This document shows positions 35,727-47,427 of a stretch of DNA of 64,000 nt, piece by piece. The stretch is from the NCBI RefSeq assembly GCF_022965805.1, contig NW_027331327.1, positions 1-64,000 of the forward strand, written 5' to 3'. The position numbers were made by a program, and so were the translations under genes. This DNA comes from Primulina eburnea. Taxonomy: Eukaryota; Streptophyta; Magnoliopsida; Lamiales; Gesneriaceae. A model generated the notes under the pieces. The model was not told the DNA's origin. It ran no database searches and saw nothing but the letters and a program-made list of their open reading frames with translations. Numbering within the stretch: position 1 is the stretch's first letter; the number at the start of each line of letters is the position of its first letter.

Positions 35727-38700
35727 ATGGCTGACCACTTTGATGACGAGAGTAGTCAGGGGAGTGTAGGTCGTTGGGGCGACCAGGATGATCATAGGCG
35801 TCATCGTGAGCATCGTCATCGTCGGGATGGTCCTAGGCGTTTTGAGTTGCATCGTTTTATTCAGATGGGGCCTAAGCCTCTAGTCGGTGGAGAGACTCCC
35901 GATGATGCTGAGGACTGGTTAGAGCGCATGGAGAGTTGTTTCCGTGCATTTCAGTGCACCGAGGAGCAGAAGATAGAGACCCTTAGCTTTCTTCTCGAGG
36001 GCCGTGCGCGCAAGTGGTGGCGATCGACTTCTCCGCCGATAGTCCAGTCCCAGGGTAGGGTGACTTGGGACGATTTCCGTGCAGCTTTCATGCAGCTGTA
36101 TTTTCCTCCAGCCCTTCGCCAGGCGAAGACGATTGAGCTCCTGAACCTTAAGCAGGGGAGTATGTCTGTTGATGAGTATCAGCAGAAATTCTTCGAGTTG
36201 TTACCCTTCGCTCCTCATATCAGTGGCAGTTCTGAGGCCAAGTATGACCATTTCCTCCAGGGTCTTAACCAGGAGATCTTTGACCGAGTCACTGTCTGTG
36301 ATAATCCTACTTCTTATGATGGGTTAGTGAACCGGTGTCGCCAGGCAGAGATCAGTCTCCAGCGTGGTAGGGCTATTCTTTCTTCTAGACCTCCGAGTAC
36401 TTTGAGGCCTCGATCTCAGTCGTTCAAGAAATCTGGTTCGTCTTCTTCTGGATCTGGATCTCGATCTAGCGGTGTTTTCCGTTTTGGTAAGAAGAAGGAA
36501 TCTTGTGCGCATTGTGGGAAGAACCATCCATCGGAGCAATGCCGAGCAGCCGCAGGAGCTTGTTATCAGTGCGGAGAGATGGGGCATATTAAGAAGAATT
36601 GTCCTCAGTTGCGAGGTGGAGCAGGATCCAGTTCTGGATCTCAGACGACTGTTCAGCAGAGGAGGCAGGGTCAGGCAGTGGGTAGTTCGAATCTTCGACC
36701 TCGTGCCCAAGGTCAGGTGTTTGCGCTGAACCAGGATCAGGCTGCAGATGAGACCGGGAGAGTCATAGCAGGTACTTTTTGTTTATGCGGTATTCCTGCT
36801 TTTGTTCTTATAGATACCGGAGCATCTCATTCATTCATTTCTGCACGATTTGTTAAGCGTCATAAGTTACCGTATGTTTCTCTAGACGTTATTCTTTCTG
36901 TTTCTACCCCGATGGGTCATTCGGTTTTAGCCAAGCGTCTAGTGATGGGTTGTCCTTTAGATTTTGAGGGTAACGAGTTGACTGCGAATCTTATGATTCT
37001 GGAGATGGAAGACTTTGATTGTATTTTGGGTATAGACATTTTGACTACCTACCGAGCTACTGTGGATTGTTACCAGAAGCTTGTTCAGTTCCGTACGACT
37101 GAGAGCTCTAGTTGGTTTTTCTATGGTGAGGGAGCGCGACCTCCGATGCCAGTGGTATCTGCTCTGAAAGCCTGTCGTGCTTTAGAGGCGGGCGGGGAAG
37201 GCTACCTCATCTATGCGATTGATACGTCCACAGGTAGTGTTGGTATAGAGGATATTCCAGTGGTTTGTGAATTTCCTGATGTTTTTCCAGATGAGATTCC
37301 TGGTTTTCCTCCGGTTAGAGAGGTGGAGTTTGGCATTGAGTTAATGCCAGGGACTGCACCGATTTCTCGTGCCCCTTATCGTCTTGCGCCGTCAGAGATG
37401 AGGGAACTGAAGCAGCAATTGCAGGATCTTCTTGATAAAGGTTATATTCGCCCGAGTGTTTCACCTTGGGGAGCTCCAGTTTTGTTTGTCAAGAAGAAGG
37501 ATGGATCGATGCGATTGTGTATTGATTATCGCCAGCTGAATCGTGTGACGATCAAAAACAAGTATCCATTACCTCGTATCGATGACTTGTTCAATCAGCT
37601 TCAGGGTACCTCTGTTTACTCCAAGATTGACTTGCGATCGGGTTATCATCAGATGAGAGTCAGAGATGATGATATTTCCAAGACTGCATTTCGTACTCGT
37701 TACGGGCATTACGAGTTTCTAGTTATGCCATTCGGATTGACGAATGCGCCAGCGGTGTTCATGGATCTGATGAACCGAGTCTTTCGTGATTTTCTAGATC
37801 AGTTCGTTGTGGTTTTCATTGACGATATCTTGATTTATTCTCACAGTGTGGAGGAGCATGTCCAGCACTTGAGGATTGTGTTGCAGATTCTTCGCGAGAA
37901 GCAATTGTATGCTAAGCTGAGTAAGTGCGAGTTCTGGATTGATCGTGTAGTATTCCTTGGTCATGTGATTTCCAAGGAAGGAATTTCTGTGGATCCCAGC
38001 AAGATTGAAGCAGTGCTGAATTGGTCACGTCCTACGACGGTGGCCGAGATCCGTAGTTTTCTAGGTCTGGCAGGGTATTATCGTCGCTTCATCGTGAATT
38101 TCTCCCAGGTAGCTAGACCTTTGACGCAACTTACTCGGAAGGATGTTCCATTTGAGTGGTCATCTGAGTGCGAAGATAGTTTCAGAGAGCTTCGTCGACT
38201 TCTGACTTCTGCACCTGTTTTGGCGTTACCGTCAGGATCTGATGGTTTCAGTGTTTATACCGATGCCTCTTTTCAAGGCTTAGGGTGTGTGTTGACACAG
38301 AATGGTCATGTGATCGCTTACGCTTCCAGGCAGCTGAAATCTCACGAGGAGAAGTACCCTATTCATGATCTAGAGTTGGCAGCTATAGTGTTCGCACTGA
38401 AGATCTGGCGTCATTACTTGTACGGGGTTAAGTTTGAAATCTTTACTGATCACAAGAGTCTGAAGTATCTGTTCACTCAGGCTGAGTTGAACATGAGACA
38501 ACGTCGTTGGATGGATCTACTGAAAGATTATGACTGCGAGATCAAGTACCATCCAGGCTCTGCGAATCTCACAGCCGATGCTCTTAGTCGTAAGGTGAGA
38601 GCCTCTGCACTTCAGACCAGTGCTATGATTAGTACTATTCAGGATTGTTGTTCGTTGGGATTTAACTTCAAACATCGGAAAGGTATGGAGAGCATTCGTG

Positions 38701-40145
38701 TTGCTACCATTTTATCTGAGCCAGCTTTGTTCGCTCGGATTCGAGATGCTCAGATGTCTGATCTGAAGACTCAGAGATTAGCTCGGTTAGCGGGTGGAGA
38801 TAGCGGTTTCCATTATCAGTCTAATGGTCTTCTATGTTTGTCTAATCGGGTTGTAGTACCAGAGGATGCTAATTTGAGGGAAGAGATCTTGTCTCAGGCT
38901 CATCGAAGCAAGTTGAATGTCCATCCAGGAAGCAATAAGATGTATAAAGACTTGAGGACACGATTTTGGTGGAAAGGGATGAAGCGCAGTGTTTATCAGT
39001 TTGTTTCCAAGTGTCTTGTTTGTCAGCAGGTTAAGGCAGAGCACCGTCGACCTGGAGGTTTATTGTTGAATCTACCTATTCCTGAATGGAAGTGGGAGCA
39101 TATCACGATGGATTTCATTACTCACTTGCCATTGTCTTCGAGGAATAGTGATGCTATTTGGGTAGTGGTGGATCGACTCACCAAGTCTGCTCATTTTCTG
39201 CCTTATAACCGTGACTTCACTTTCGATCGGATGGCTCGCTTGTACATTCAAGAGATTGTACGTTTGCATGGAGTGCCAGTCAGTATTGTTAGTGACAGGG
39301 ATCCTCGTTTTACCTCACGATTTTGGGATAGTTTCCAGTCAGCATTGGGTACTTCACTGAGTCTGAGTACTGCTTATCATCCGGAGACTGACGGTCAGTC
39401 AGAGAGGACTATCCGTACGCTTGAGGATATGTTGCGAGCCTGTGTTATGGATTTCGGACCCGCTTGGCAGGATCATTTGCCTTTGATTGAGTTCGCGTAC
39501 AACAACAGCTACCATCGTAGTATTGGTATGGCACCATTTGAGGCGTTGTATGGGCGACGTTGTCGTACTCCATTATTCTGGGATGAAGTTGGGGAACGAC
39601 ATGTTGAGGGACCGGAGTTAGTCCAGCAGGCTATTGATAAAGTTGCAGTAATCAAGAAGCGGATTAAGATTGCCCAGGATCGACAGGCTAGTTATGCGAA
39701 CACCAAGCGACGACCTCTTTATTTTCAGCCAGGTGAGAAAGTGTTTCTCCGAGTTTCGCCTTTTCGCAGGATTTTGAGATTTGGTCTCAAGGGTAAGCTA
39801 TCTCCGAGATTTATTGGTCCTTTTGAGATTCTGGAATGTGTGGGAGATTTGGCTTACAGGTTAGCATTACCTCCGTATCTGTCTGGGATTCATGACGTGT
39901 TTCACGTATCCCTTTTGCGACGATATGTGGCAGATGAGTCACACATTTTACATCCATCTGAAGTTCAACTTGAATCGGATTTGTCTTACGTGGAGCGACC
40001 AGTTCAGATTCTCGATCGCAAAGATAAGGTGTTGCGGAATAAGATCATTCCTCTTGTCTTAGTTCAGTGGCAGCGTAGAGGCATTGAAGAAGCCACTTGG
40101 GAGCTAGAGAGTCGTATGCGTTCGGAGCATTCAGAGCTCTTTTGA
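35727..40145 (+). CDS. Gag-pol polyprotein of the inner Ty3/gypsy chromovirus
   Basis: A single frame of 1472 codons from [13 protein letters not shown]. The frame is open further upstream into the LTR, but the PBS and leader make this the natural start. Order: gag ([21 protein letters not shown]), CCHC knuckle [14 protein letters not shown] (about 36560), protease [12 protein letters not shown] (about 36805), RT with [10 protein letters not shown], the [10 protein letters not shown] block and FIDDILIYS (about 37815), RNase [12 protein letters not shown] (about 38255), integrase zinc-binding H/C motif with CLVCQQVK (about 39020), core Asp in TMDFITHLP, Asp in VSDRDPRF, Glu in GQSERTIRT, and a C-terminal chromodomain [20 protein letters not shown]. 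Products copy and integrate the element, the chromodomain probably steering it to heterochromatin. No stop or frameshift. Confidence 0.96.
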   Translation: MADHFDDESSQGSVGRWGDQDDHRRHREHRHRRDGPRRFELHRFIQMGPKPLVGGETPDDAEDWLERMESCFRAFQCTEEQKIETLSFLLEGRARKWWRSTSPPIVQSQGRVTWDDFRAAFMQLYFPPALRQAKTIELLNLKQGSMSVDEYQQKFFELLPFAPHISGSSEAKYDHFLQGLNQEIFDRVTVCDNPTSYDGLVNRCRQAEISLQRGRAILSSRPPSTLRPRSQSFKKSGSSSSGSGSRSSGVFRFGKKKESCAHCGKNHPSEQCRAAAGACYQCGEMGHIKKNCPQLRGGAGSSSGSQTTVQQRRQGQAVGSSNLRPRAQGQVFALNQDQAADETGRVIAGTFCLCGIPAFVLIDTGASHSFISARFVKRHKLPYVSLDVILSVSTPMGHSVLAKRLVMGCPLDFEGNELTANLMILEMEDFDCILGIDILTTYRATVDCYQKLVQFRTTESSSWFFYGEGARPPMPVVSALKACRALEAGGEGYLIYAIDTSTGSVGIEDIPVVCEFPDVFPDEIPGFPPVREVEFGIELMPGTAPISRAPYRLAPSEMRELKQQLQDLLDKGYIRPSVSPWGAPVLFVKKKDGSMRLCIDYRQLNRVTIKNKYPLPRIDDLFNQLQGTSVYSKIDLRSGYHQMRVRDDDISKTAFRTRYGHYEFLVMPFGLTNAPAVFMDLMNRVFRDFLDQFVVVFIDDILIYSHSVEEHVQHLRIVLQILREKQLYAKLSKCEFWIDRVVFLGHVISKEGISVDPSKIEAVLNWSRPTTVAEIRSFLGLAGYYRRFIVNFSQVARPLTQLTRKDVPFEWSSECEDSFRELRRLLTSAPVLALPSGSDGFSVYTDASFQGLGCVLTQNGHVIAYASRQLKSHEEKYPIHDLELAAIVFALKIWRHYLYGVKFEIFTDHKSLKYLFTQAELNMRQRRWMDLLKDYDCEIKYHPGSANLTADALSRKVRASALQTSAMISTIQDCCSLGFNFKHRKGMESIRVATILSEPALFARIRDAQMSDLKTQRLARLAGGDSGFHYQSNGLLCLSNRVVVPEDANLREEILSQAHRSKLNVHPGSNKMYKDLRTRFWWKGMKRSVYQFVSKCLVCQQVKAEHRRPGGLLLNLPIPEWKWEHITMDFITHLPLSSRNSDAIWVVVDRLTKSAHFLPYNRDFTFDRMARLYIQEIVRLHGVPVSIVSDRDPRFTSRFWDSFQSALGTSLSLSTAYHPETDGQSERTIRTLEDMLRACVMDFGPAWQDHLPLIEFAYNNSYHRSIGMAPFEALYGRRCRTPLFWDEVGERHVEGPELVQQAIDKVAVIKKRIKIAQDRQASYANTKRRPLYFQPGEKVFLRVSPFRRILRFGLKGKLSPRFIGPFEILECVGDLAYRLALPPYLSGIHDVFHVSLLRRYVADESHILHPSEVQLESDLSYVERPVQILDRKDKVLRNKIIPLVLVQWQRRGIEEATWELESRMRSEHSELF

Positions 40146-40294
40146 GTTGTACTGTAGTTGTACTATGGATGTATGTATGTTTTCCGTTGTAATCCAATTA
40201 TCAGTTGTGTTTGGCAACAATTGAGATGTAATAACAATGTTGTTATTTCAGTTTTGTTCATCCTATAAACTTGATTTCGAGGACGAAATCTTTT

Positions 40295-40307
40295 AAGGGG
40301 GGGAGAA
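40295..40307 (+). other. Polypurine tract of the inner element
   Basis: AAGGGGGGGAGAA directly precedes the 3' LTR, with GAGGACGAAATC just upstream, the same arrangement as in the outer element. Confidence 0.9.
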
Positions 40308-41769
40308 TGTAGTAACCCGATTCCTAATTTGAGTTAATTATCGGATTAATTATATTTTCGGTGGGATCGGAAGGACCGAACAAGTTCGGATCGTCCGATG
40401 AGTTCGGATCGTCCGAGCCAGTGTCGGACCGTCCGAGACAGGTGGCTGGACACGTGGAAGGGTTCTGGACACGTGGTAAGGTTCGGATCATCCGATTGGG
40501 GTTCGGATCGTCCGAGACAGGTGGCTGTACTCGTGGAAGTCATGCAAGGATCGGATCGTCCGATCAGAGTTCGGACCGTCCGAAGTGTGTCGGATCGGAG
40601 CTTCCGAAATGGTTCGGATCGTCCGAACATTGGCTATAAATAGAGGCGCGAGGCTTCATTTGTGACTCGCCAATTCAGAGAGTTCCATAGCATTTCAGTC
40701 GTTTCTGTGAGATTCTAGTCTTTTTCCGAGGTTCGGGCACTAGCGGGGAGCTGCTGGTCTTGTAGCGGAGCTGTGCTCTAGTTGGGAGCTAGCGGCATCA
40801 GTGGGCTAGCGACGGACGAAGGTTTGGAATTGTATCAGTTTTATCTCAGGATTATCTAGTTAAGTCTGGTAGATAAGTTTTAGTGATGGTTTTCACTTGA
40901 TGAATAGGCTTGGACTAGACCTGTTGTCTGGTTATTCCAGTGGATTAGGATTGCTGTGATAGAGGTACGAAAGTACTATCCGAGATATCCTGGTCGAGTA
41001 TACATTCTTATATGTGTTGCATGATTATGTGGTGCATTGATATATGTCATATGATGCATGCTATTATGTCACGTTTATTACTGCACGTTGCATTTCATGT
41101 TGAGCCGTATCTCCTTCGAGATAGCCTTTACTGTTGAGCTGTATCTCTTTCGAGATAAGCTATATCTTGTGGGGCCGCTCAGCCCTGTCTTGTCTTGTGG
41201 ACGCATGGACACCGAGAGTACACAGTGGCCGACGGGTCGGGAGGGCTTCGGTGATCCGGGACATTTTAGGTCCACGTCTGTTCTTGCAGTGGATGCAGTG
41301 ACCCAGAGGTAGTACCGCGCGACACTATCCACTTGGCGCCTCTAGACTGAGCATTTTGAGATCTTTTGTGACTCCTGTTTCTTGACTACCCTGGTATCAT
41401 ATCATAGCATGTGCATTTCATATAGGTTTGTATACTCATGCTTTTGTACTGGGCGTTCTTATCGCTCACGTCCTCGGTTTTGTTTATCTTGGACACCCCA
41501 TTTCCTCGGGGCAGGCCTCAGGTTGGATGGCTCAGGAGGAACAGGAGGAGGACATTGAGTAGCTGATTGGTTTAGTTTTCAGTGTTTTCCATTTGATTTG
41601 ATATAATTGTAGCAGATACTTTCAGTTAGTTGAGTATTTTGGATTTCGATTGGGTTGTATAAACTATTGTTGTTAACCATATTTCCGCTGTTATCTCTGA
41701 TTTTTATTAATTAAGTTAATTGCATGCTTAGTTCTCAACTAGTAGGTGATTCTGGAACGGGTCACTACA
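40308..41769 (+). repeat. 3' LTR of the inner element
   Basis: 1462 bp, the same as 34173-35634 apart from A at 41566 (G at 35431) as far as I could compare by eye. Confidence 0.96.
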
Positions 41770-44700
41770 TTTTGTATGAAATAAAACATGCAGATTTGGT
41801 CAATCGATCAATCACGACCCAAATCGCATCACAACCTCTGGAGGATCTCGGCAACTGTGTCACAAAATCCATGGAAATGTGATCCCATTTCCATTCAGGA
41901 ATGGACAAACTCTGTAACAATCCTCCTGGTTTCTTTCTTTCAGCCTTCACCTGTTGGCAATTCAGACACTTGGAAACAAATTCAGTCACATCAGATTTCA
42001 TCTGTTTCCACCAATACTGTGTCTTTAAATCATTATACATTTTCCTGCCACCAGGATGAATGCTAAAACGACTGTTGTGCGCTTCTGTCAGTATTCGCTG
42101 TCTCAATTCTGAAACATTTGGCACAACAATACGATTATTCACATACAAGACGTTGTCACGAACCTGATATTCCGATTGATGTCCAGTTCTGACCATCGCA
42201 ATCGAATTCTGTACATTCTGATAAACTTTCTGAGCTGTTTTAATTTTCAAAAGCAGCTCTGGTTCAGCTCGAACAGCACACAATCTCAGCGGCTGACGAT
42301 CTGTCTCAAATATTAATCCGGACAAACAGCAGTCTTCTATCAAATTCGAGACACCTATCGTCGATAAGGATAGTGCACATACCTTTCGACTCAGCGCATC
42401 TGCTGCTGCATTGGATTTCCCTGGATAATATTTGATTTCACAATCAAAGTCTTTCAGTAAATCCAGCCATCTCCGATGTCTCATATTCAGCTCTGATTGC
42501 AAAAACAGATATTTCAAGCTCTTGTGATCAGAATATATTTCAAATTTCTCACCGTAGAGGTAATGTCGCCATATCTTCAATGCAAAGACTATGGCTGCCA
42601 ATTCAAGATCATGAATTGGATAACGGGTCTCATGTGGTTTCAATTGTCTCGAGGCATAGGCAATGACATGCCCTCGCTGCATCAGTATACATTCCAGACC
42701 TCTATGAGATGCATCACAATAAACCACAAAATCACCAGTACCTGAAGGAATCGTCAACACAGGCGCACTGGTCAATCTCTTCTTTAACTCAAGAAAACTG
42801 GTCTCACATTCCTCAGACCAATTAAACGGAGCATTCTTCTGAGTCAACTGCGTAATCGGTTTGACAATACTCGAAAAATCTTGGATAAATCGACGATAAT
42901 ATCCTGCCAAACCCATAAAACTGCGAATCTCGGGTACAGATGTCGGTCTTGGCCAAGAAATCACTGCCTCAACCTTACTGGGATCAACTGATATACCGTC
43001 TCCGGATATAATGTGACCCAAAAACACAACATGTTTCAGCCAAAACTCGCATTTCGACAATTTAGCATACAGTTTCTCTGCCCTCAAAATTCTCAACACA
43101 GTCCTCAAATGATTAGCATGCTCAATCATATTCTTTGAATAAATCAATATATCATCAATGAATATGATAACAAAATCATCCAAGTATTTCTGAAAGACGC
43201 GGTTCATCAATCCCATAAATACCGCCGGTGCATTCGTCAAACCAAAAGGCATGACAATAAACTCATAATGTCCATACCTCGTTCTGAATGCTGACTTTGA
43301 GATATCAGAGTCCCTGACTCTCAGTTGATGGTATCCAGATCTCAAATCGATCTTGGAATACACGGATGAACCTTGCAACTGATCAAACAAATCATCAATA
43401 CGAGGCAAGGGGTATTTATTCTTTACCATTGCCTTGTTCAGCTGCCTGTAGTCGATACAAAGTCTCATCGACCCGTCTTTTTTTCTTACGAACAGTACTG
43501 GAGCACCCCAAGGAGATACACTCGGTCTGATATACCCCTTGGCCAGTAAATCCTCCAACTGTTCTTTCAGATCTTTCAATTCGATCGGTGCCATCCTGTA
43601 TGGAGCCCTAGAAATCGGAACTGTTCCTGGCATTAACTCAATGCTGAAGTCTATCTCTCGAATCGGAGGCAATCCAGGAATCTCATCTGGAAAGACATCA
43701 GCAAACTCACACACCACTGGCAAATCCGCCAATGATGGGCTCGTTTTCAGTAAGTCAACTGAATATACCAGGAATCCCTCCGCTCCCTTCTGCAATAATC
43801 GAGTCATATTCATTGCAGATATCAAAGGAATTCTGGCACGAGAACCCTTACCATAAAATTTCCACTCCTCAGCTATTTCAGGTCTGAATCGAACAATCTT
43901 GTGAAAACAATCGACTGTAGCCCTGTACTTGGTTAACATATCGATACCGATAATGCAATCAAAATCAGATAAACCAAGCACAATACAGTCTAGCTCAATC
44001 GCATGTCCATCGTACTGCAGTATACAAGGTTTCACAGATTTCACTGATATCAAACCTGTTCCTAACGGGGAAGAAACAGACACTACCGCAGACAATGACT
44101 CAACTGGTAATGCACGACTCAATGCAAACCTCTCAGAAATAAAAGTATGCGATGCACCAGTATCAATCAATACATATGCAGGATAACCAGAAATAAAACA
44201 GTTACCTGCCACAACATCATCAGGTGCATCCTGTGCCTGCTCCTCGGTCAAAGCAAACAATCGGGCCTGCTGTCTAGGAGGCTGGCTCGCGGTCTGGCCC
44301 CCTCCTGGCCTCTGCTGTGACAGAGTAGACGGTACTGGCTGAAAAGTATGCACGGCAGACGGTCGTCTACCTACCTGAGCTACTGATCCCGATGACTCAG
44401 CTACCTGCGATCCCTGGGCACTCCTCTGGGGACACACTCGAGCAAAGTGTCCTTGCTGTCCACAAACACGACAGCTGCCAACCACTCCTCGGCACTGATA
44501 TGTGGAATGCCTCCCTCCACAAGTACCACAGTACGGTCCTGTATAGCTCTGGCCCTGACTAATCTGTCTAGAGCCACTCGAACTGGACGAACTAGTACCA
44601 GATTTCTTGAATTGCTTCCCTCTAGCCTTCAAGAAATCCTTCTTCCCGGTGCTGCTGCTGCCACCTTCAAATCTAGGAGGTGGTTGTTGTCCCGGTGCTG

Positions 44701-45322
44701 GAAGCACGAACGAAGCCTCTCTCTGTCTCATCAGGCCTACCTCGGCTCCCTTGGCTCTGTTCAGGGCATCGGTGAAATTACTGGGCCTCCCGGTGTTCAC
44801 CAAAGTAAAAATTTCAGGATTTAGGCCATTTATAAACTGGTCTGCAACGGCCTCATCACTCCCAGCCACATGAGGAGCAAATCGGAGCAATGTCGAAAAC
44901 TTAGCCACATAGTCCTCAATGTTTAACTGGCCTTGTTTTAAGTTTGCAAATTCCGCTCCTTTGTCCTTCCTATAAGAAACTGGAAAGAACCGTAGATAAA
45001 ATTCAGATTTGAACACATTCCCGGTAATGGCCGTACCTCGCTGGTCCAATGCCCTTCTAGTCGTGATCCATCAGTGTTTAGCAACGTCATGCAACTGGTG
45101 TATTATCAGTTTCACCCTCTTTTCCTCAGTGTACTCCAAAGATTCAAACAGTGATTCAATGTCGTCCAACCAACTTTCACATTCCACGGAGTTCTCCGTT
45201 CCTTTCAAAGTCGGTGGATGAAATGACTGAAATCTTTTCAGCAATTTCTCCATTGCTGTAGGTGTCACATCCATGGGAGGATTCGAGGTACTCCCTTGTT
45301 CTGGCATTCTTCTCGGAGGCAT
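41770..45322 (-). pseudogene. Outer element gag-pol, N-terminal part up to the integrase core
   Basis: It starts MPPRRMPEQGST at 45322. Gag follows with WLDDIESLFESLEYTEEKRV. A TGA at 45073-45071 sits where related gags have a Trp codon (...DVAKH*WITT). The frame then continues unbroken to the inner insertion: CCHC knuckle [14 protein letters not shown] (about 44450), protease [14 protein letters not shown] with FIDDILIYS (about 43150), RNase [12 protein letters not shown], integrase zinc-binding motif with [10 protein letters not shown], and [13 protein letters not shown] with the first catalytic Asp. It is cut after [13 protein letters not shown] by the inner LTR. TGG to TGA is a G:C to A:T change of the kind favoured by cytosine methylation. 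The start was chosen because it follows the PBS and leader. Confidence 0.92.
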
Positions 45323-45566
45323 ATCTGAAATCAAAAGGATTAGCAATCCCAACCCAAAGTTCCATTTCAGTCCTCCTCCGATCATCTTACTGCTGATCCA
45401 GAATCGGCTCTGATTCGTTCTCAATAATACATGTTTTCAAATCAAATCAGATAAACAGATAAACATGCATTATAAAGCAGTAAATCATGCTAACAATCAA
45501 AAGCAAGGAAAGAAAATCTCATTCTACCCCGCTCACTAGCTCCTATCTCAATCTCAAGGATCTATC

Positions 45567-45578
45567 GCTCTGATACCA
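45567..45578 (-). other. Primer-binding site of the outer element (initiator tRNA-Met)
   Basis: On the minus strand TGGTATCAGAGC begins 5 bp after the 5' LTR end at 45584, as in the inner element. Confidence 0.93.
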
Positions 45579-45583
45579 CCTGT

Positions 45584-47427
45584 TGTGGGGACCCGGACGC
45601 TAATCAAGTTCTTAATCATAATTGGGACTAATTAATCATTAAAAACAGGGTCTAAATTTTTTTTAAAAATGCGGAACATAGTGAAATCAAACTCATATAC
45701 ATATCCATATAAAATACAATACGAGTCCTGTACTGCATGCATTCAAAATAAACTAAGGTTTAACAACTAATGTCAAGTGTTCAACCCTATCTCTAATCCA
45801 AGTCCGGAGCCTCCACTCTAATCACGATCTCTCCTCATCTCCTGGACCCTGATCCTGTCCCACCTGTTGTCAAGTACACATACAGACAAGACAACAGCCG
45901 GATATACCGGTGAGAATATAATCCCAGTATAAATCAATGAAACATGCAATCATATAAAACAATATAAAGCACGTGATCAGGTAACAGATATATGTATCAA
46001 AATCTGAAACATAATCAATATCAATCTATCGACATAACTCATAATTCAGACTAGACTCAATCCTAGTCTAGGGATCCCGATTTCCAGATGTGGTATTCCT
46101 ATATCGAATTCCGTAATAGAAGGAACCGTATTCCTATTACTCGATATAACCAATATCCTGGTATTCCTATATCGAATTTCGTAATAGACGAATTCCCATT
46201 TCCTATTACTCGATATAACCAAACATCCGGTGTCCTGACCTATCCGTCATGGACTGCAGTTCTATCTTTAATAACCTATCTTGAGACATCGTTCAATGTG
46301 CCGTGGCGATACCACCACTATCCGGCACTTCTGTCACAAGATAAATCGTCTACTACCTGTCATCTAAAATCAAGAGAACAAGTATATCATCAATTCAATG
46401 CAAATATCAATGCAATAAAGTAAAGTATGTGATTTAGGGAAACCCAAGTCCAAACCGACTCAAGTCCATCTCCCAATACCACATTGACTTATACCTTTCT
46501 TTCGTCGGTTTCTGGCTCAGTCGATGTCCTGAACTCACAGCCTGTCTGGCAATGACAATATCAATAATCTCATGTCAATATACCGTTCAACTCAATAACA
46601 ATCTGATGAATCTGGATTTAATTCAAAATCAACAGTATAACGGTACAATTTCAATATCTCCGTCAATACCAATTCAACAGATAATAGTTACAATCCATAA
46701 CTCATATCCAATACACTCCGTAATCCCGTCACAATTCAAATCTGTCTGGTATAAATCAATATACCCTAAAAATTCATAACAATTCCATAATCAGTCTGTT
46801 TCTTAGTCTGACTTCGATTCTATAATGTCTCATATGTCAAGAACATCATATATGAATTCCATTCAATTCTGACAATATCGTAATTCTAAAACATGTCAAA
46901 ACGTAGTAAAACTTACGTCCAGTTGTAGCCTACGTTGCCAGGAACTCAATACCGAAGTCGGATTCAAATTCGGACGGACGGATTGAAAAATAAAGGCGTA
47001 AGGATTTTTCACAAATCTCCCTCGACCCTTTCTCGATTTATGTTCTGATTTTCGAAGAACAATGCTATATATATATAGACAACTCGCGCATGCATCACAG
47101 CAAGTGGCTCATTTTCCGCAAGACACGCCACACCGCGGGTGCGGTCTCGTAAGCACCGCGGGTGCGGTCACCCTACGGTTTCGATGCACAATATTTCCCG
47201 AAGCACAACCACGGGTGCGGTCACCCTACGGTTTCGATGCACAATATTTCCCGAAGCACAACCGCGGGTGCGGTGCTTCCTAGGCCGCGGGTGCGGTGTC
47301 CCCTCGGCCTCACCTTCACCATTTCATTTCTAATTATTTTCTCAATGTCCCAATTAATCCTTTTGTAATCCTATCACTTATAAATCAATAATTACAGATT
47401 ACTGGGATTAAATTTCCGGGCATTACA
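45584..47427 (-). repeat. 5' LTR of the outer element
   Basis: 1844 bp. Compared with the 3' LTR it shows about 15 substitutions, loss of one ACCGCGGGTGCGGT unit, and gain of a 51-bp tandem unit ('cgggtgcggtcaccctacgg...cacaac') at about 47160-47265. The TATA-like run is at 47066-47078. The dyad array is at 47130-47300. Confidence 0.93.

Larger units (their letters stand above)
34173..41769 (+). mobile_element. Inner Ty3/gypsy chromovirus (Tekay/Del-like), apparently intact and very young
   Basis: 7597 bp: 5' LTR 34173-35634, PBS 35639-35650, uninterrupted gag-pol 35727-40145, polypurine tract 40295-40307, 3' LTR 40308-41769. It is flanked by TTTTG on both sides. The LTRs are equal in length and I found one difference, G at 35431 against A at 41566. 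All catalytic motifs are present. It lies in the opposite orientation to the outer element. Nothing visible would stop it transposing. Confidence 0.96.
31319..47427 (-). mobile_element. Outer Ty3/gypsy chromovirus (Tekay/Del-like), itself interrupted
   Basis: A complete LTR retrotransposon on the minus strand: 5' LTR 45584-47427, primer-binding site 45567-45578, gag-pol from 45322 down to 33231, polypurine tract 33135-33149, 3' LTR 31319-33134. It is flanked by AAACC. It sits in LINE ORF2 and is itself split at 34172/41770 by the inner element. Without the insertion it would be about 8.5 kb. The LTRs differ at around 15 substitutions plus repeat-number changes in U3. The coding frame has one nonsense codon and one single-base frameshift, so the copy is probably not autonomous. 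Confidence 0.93.
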
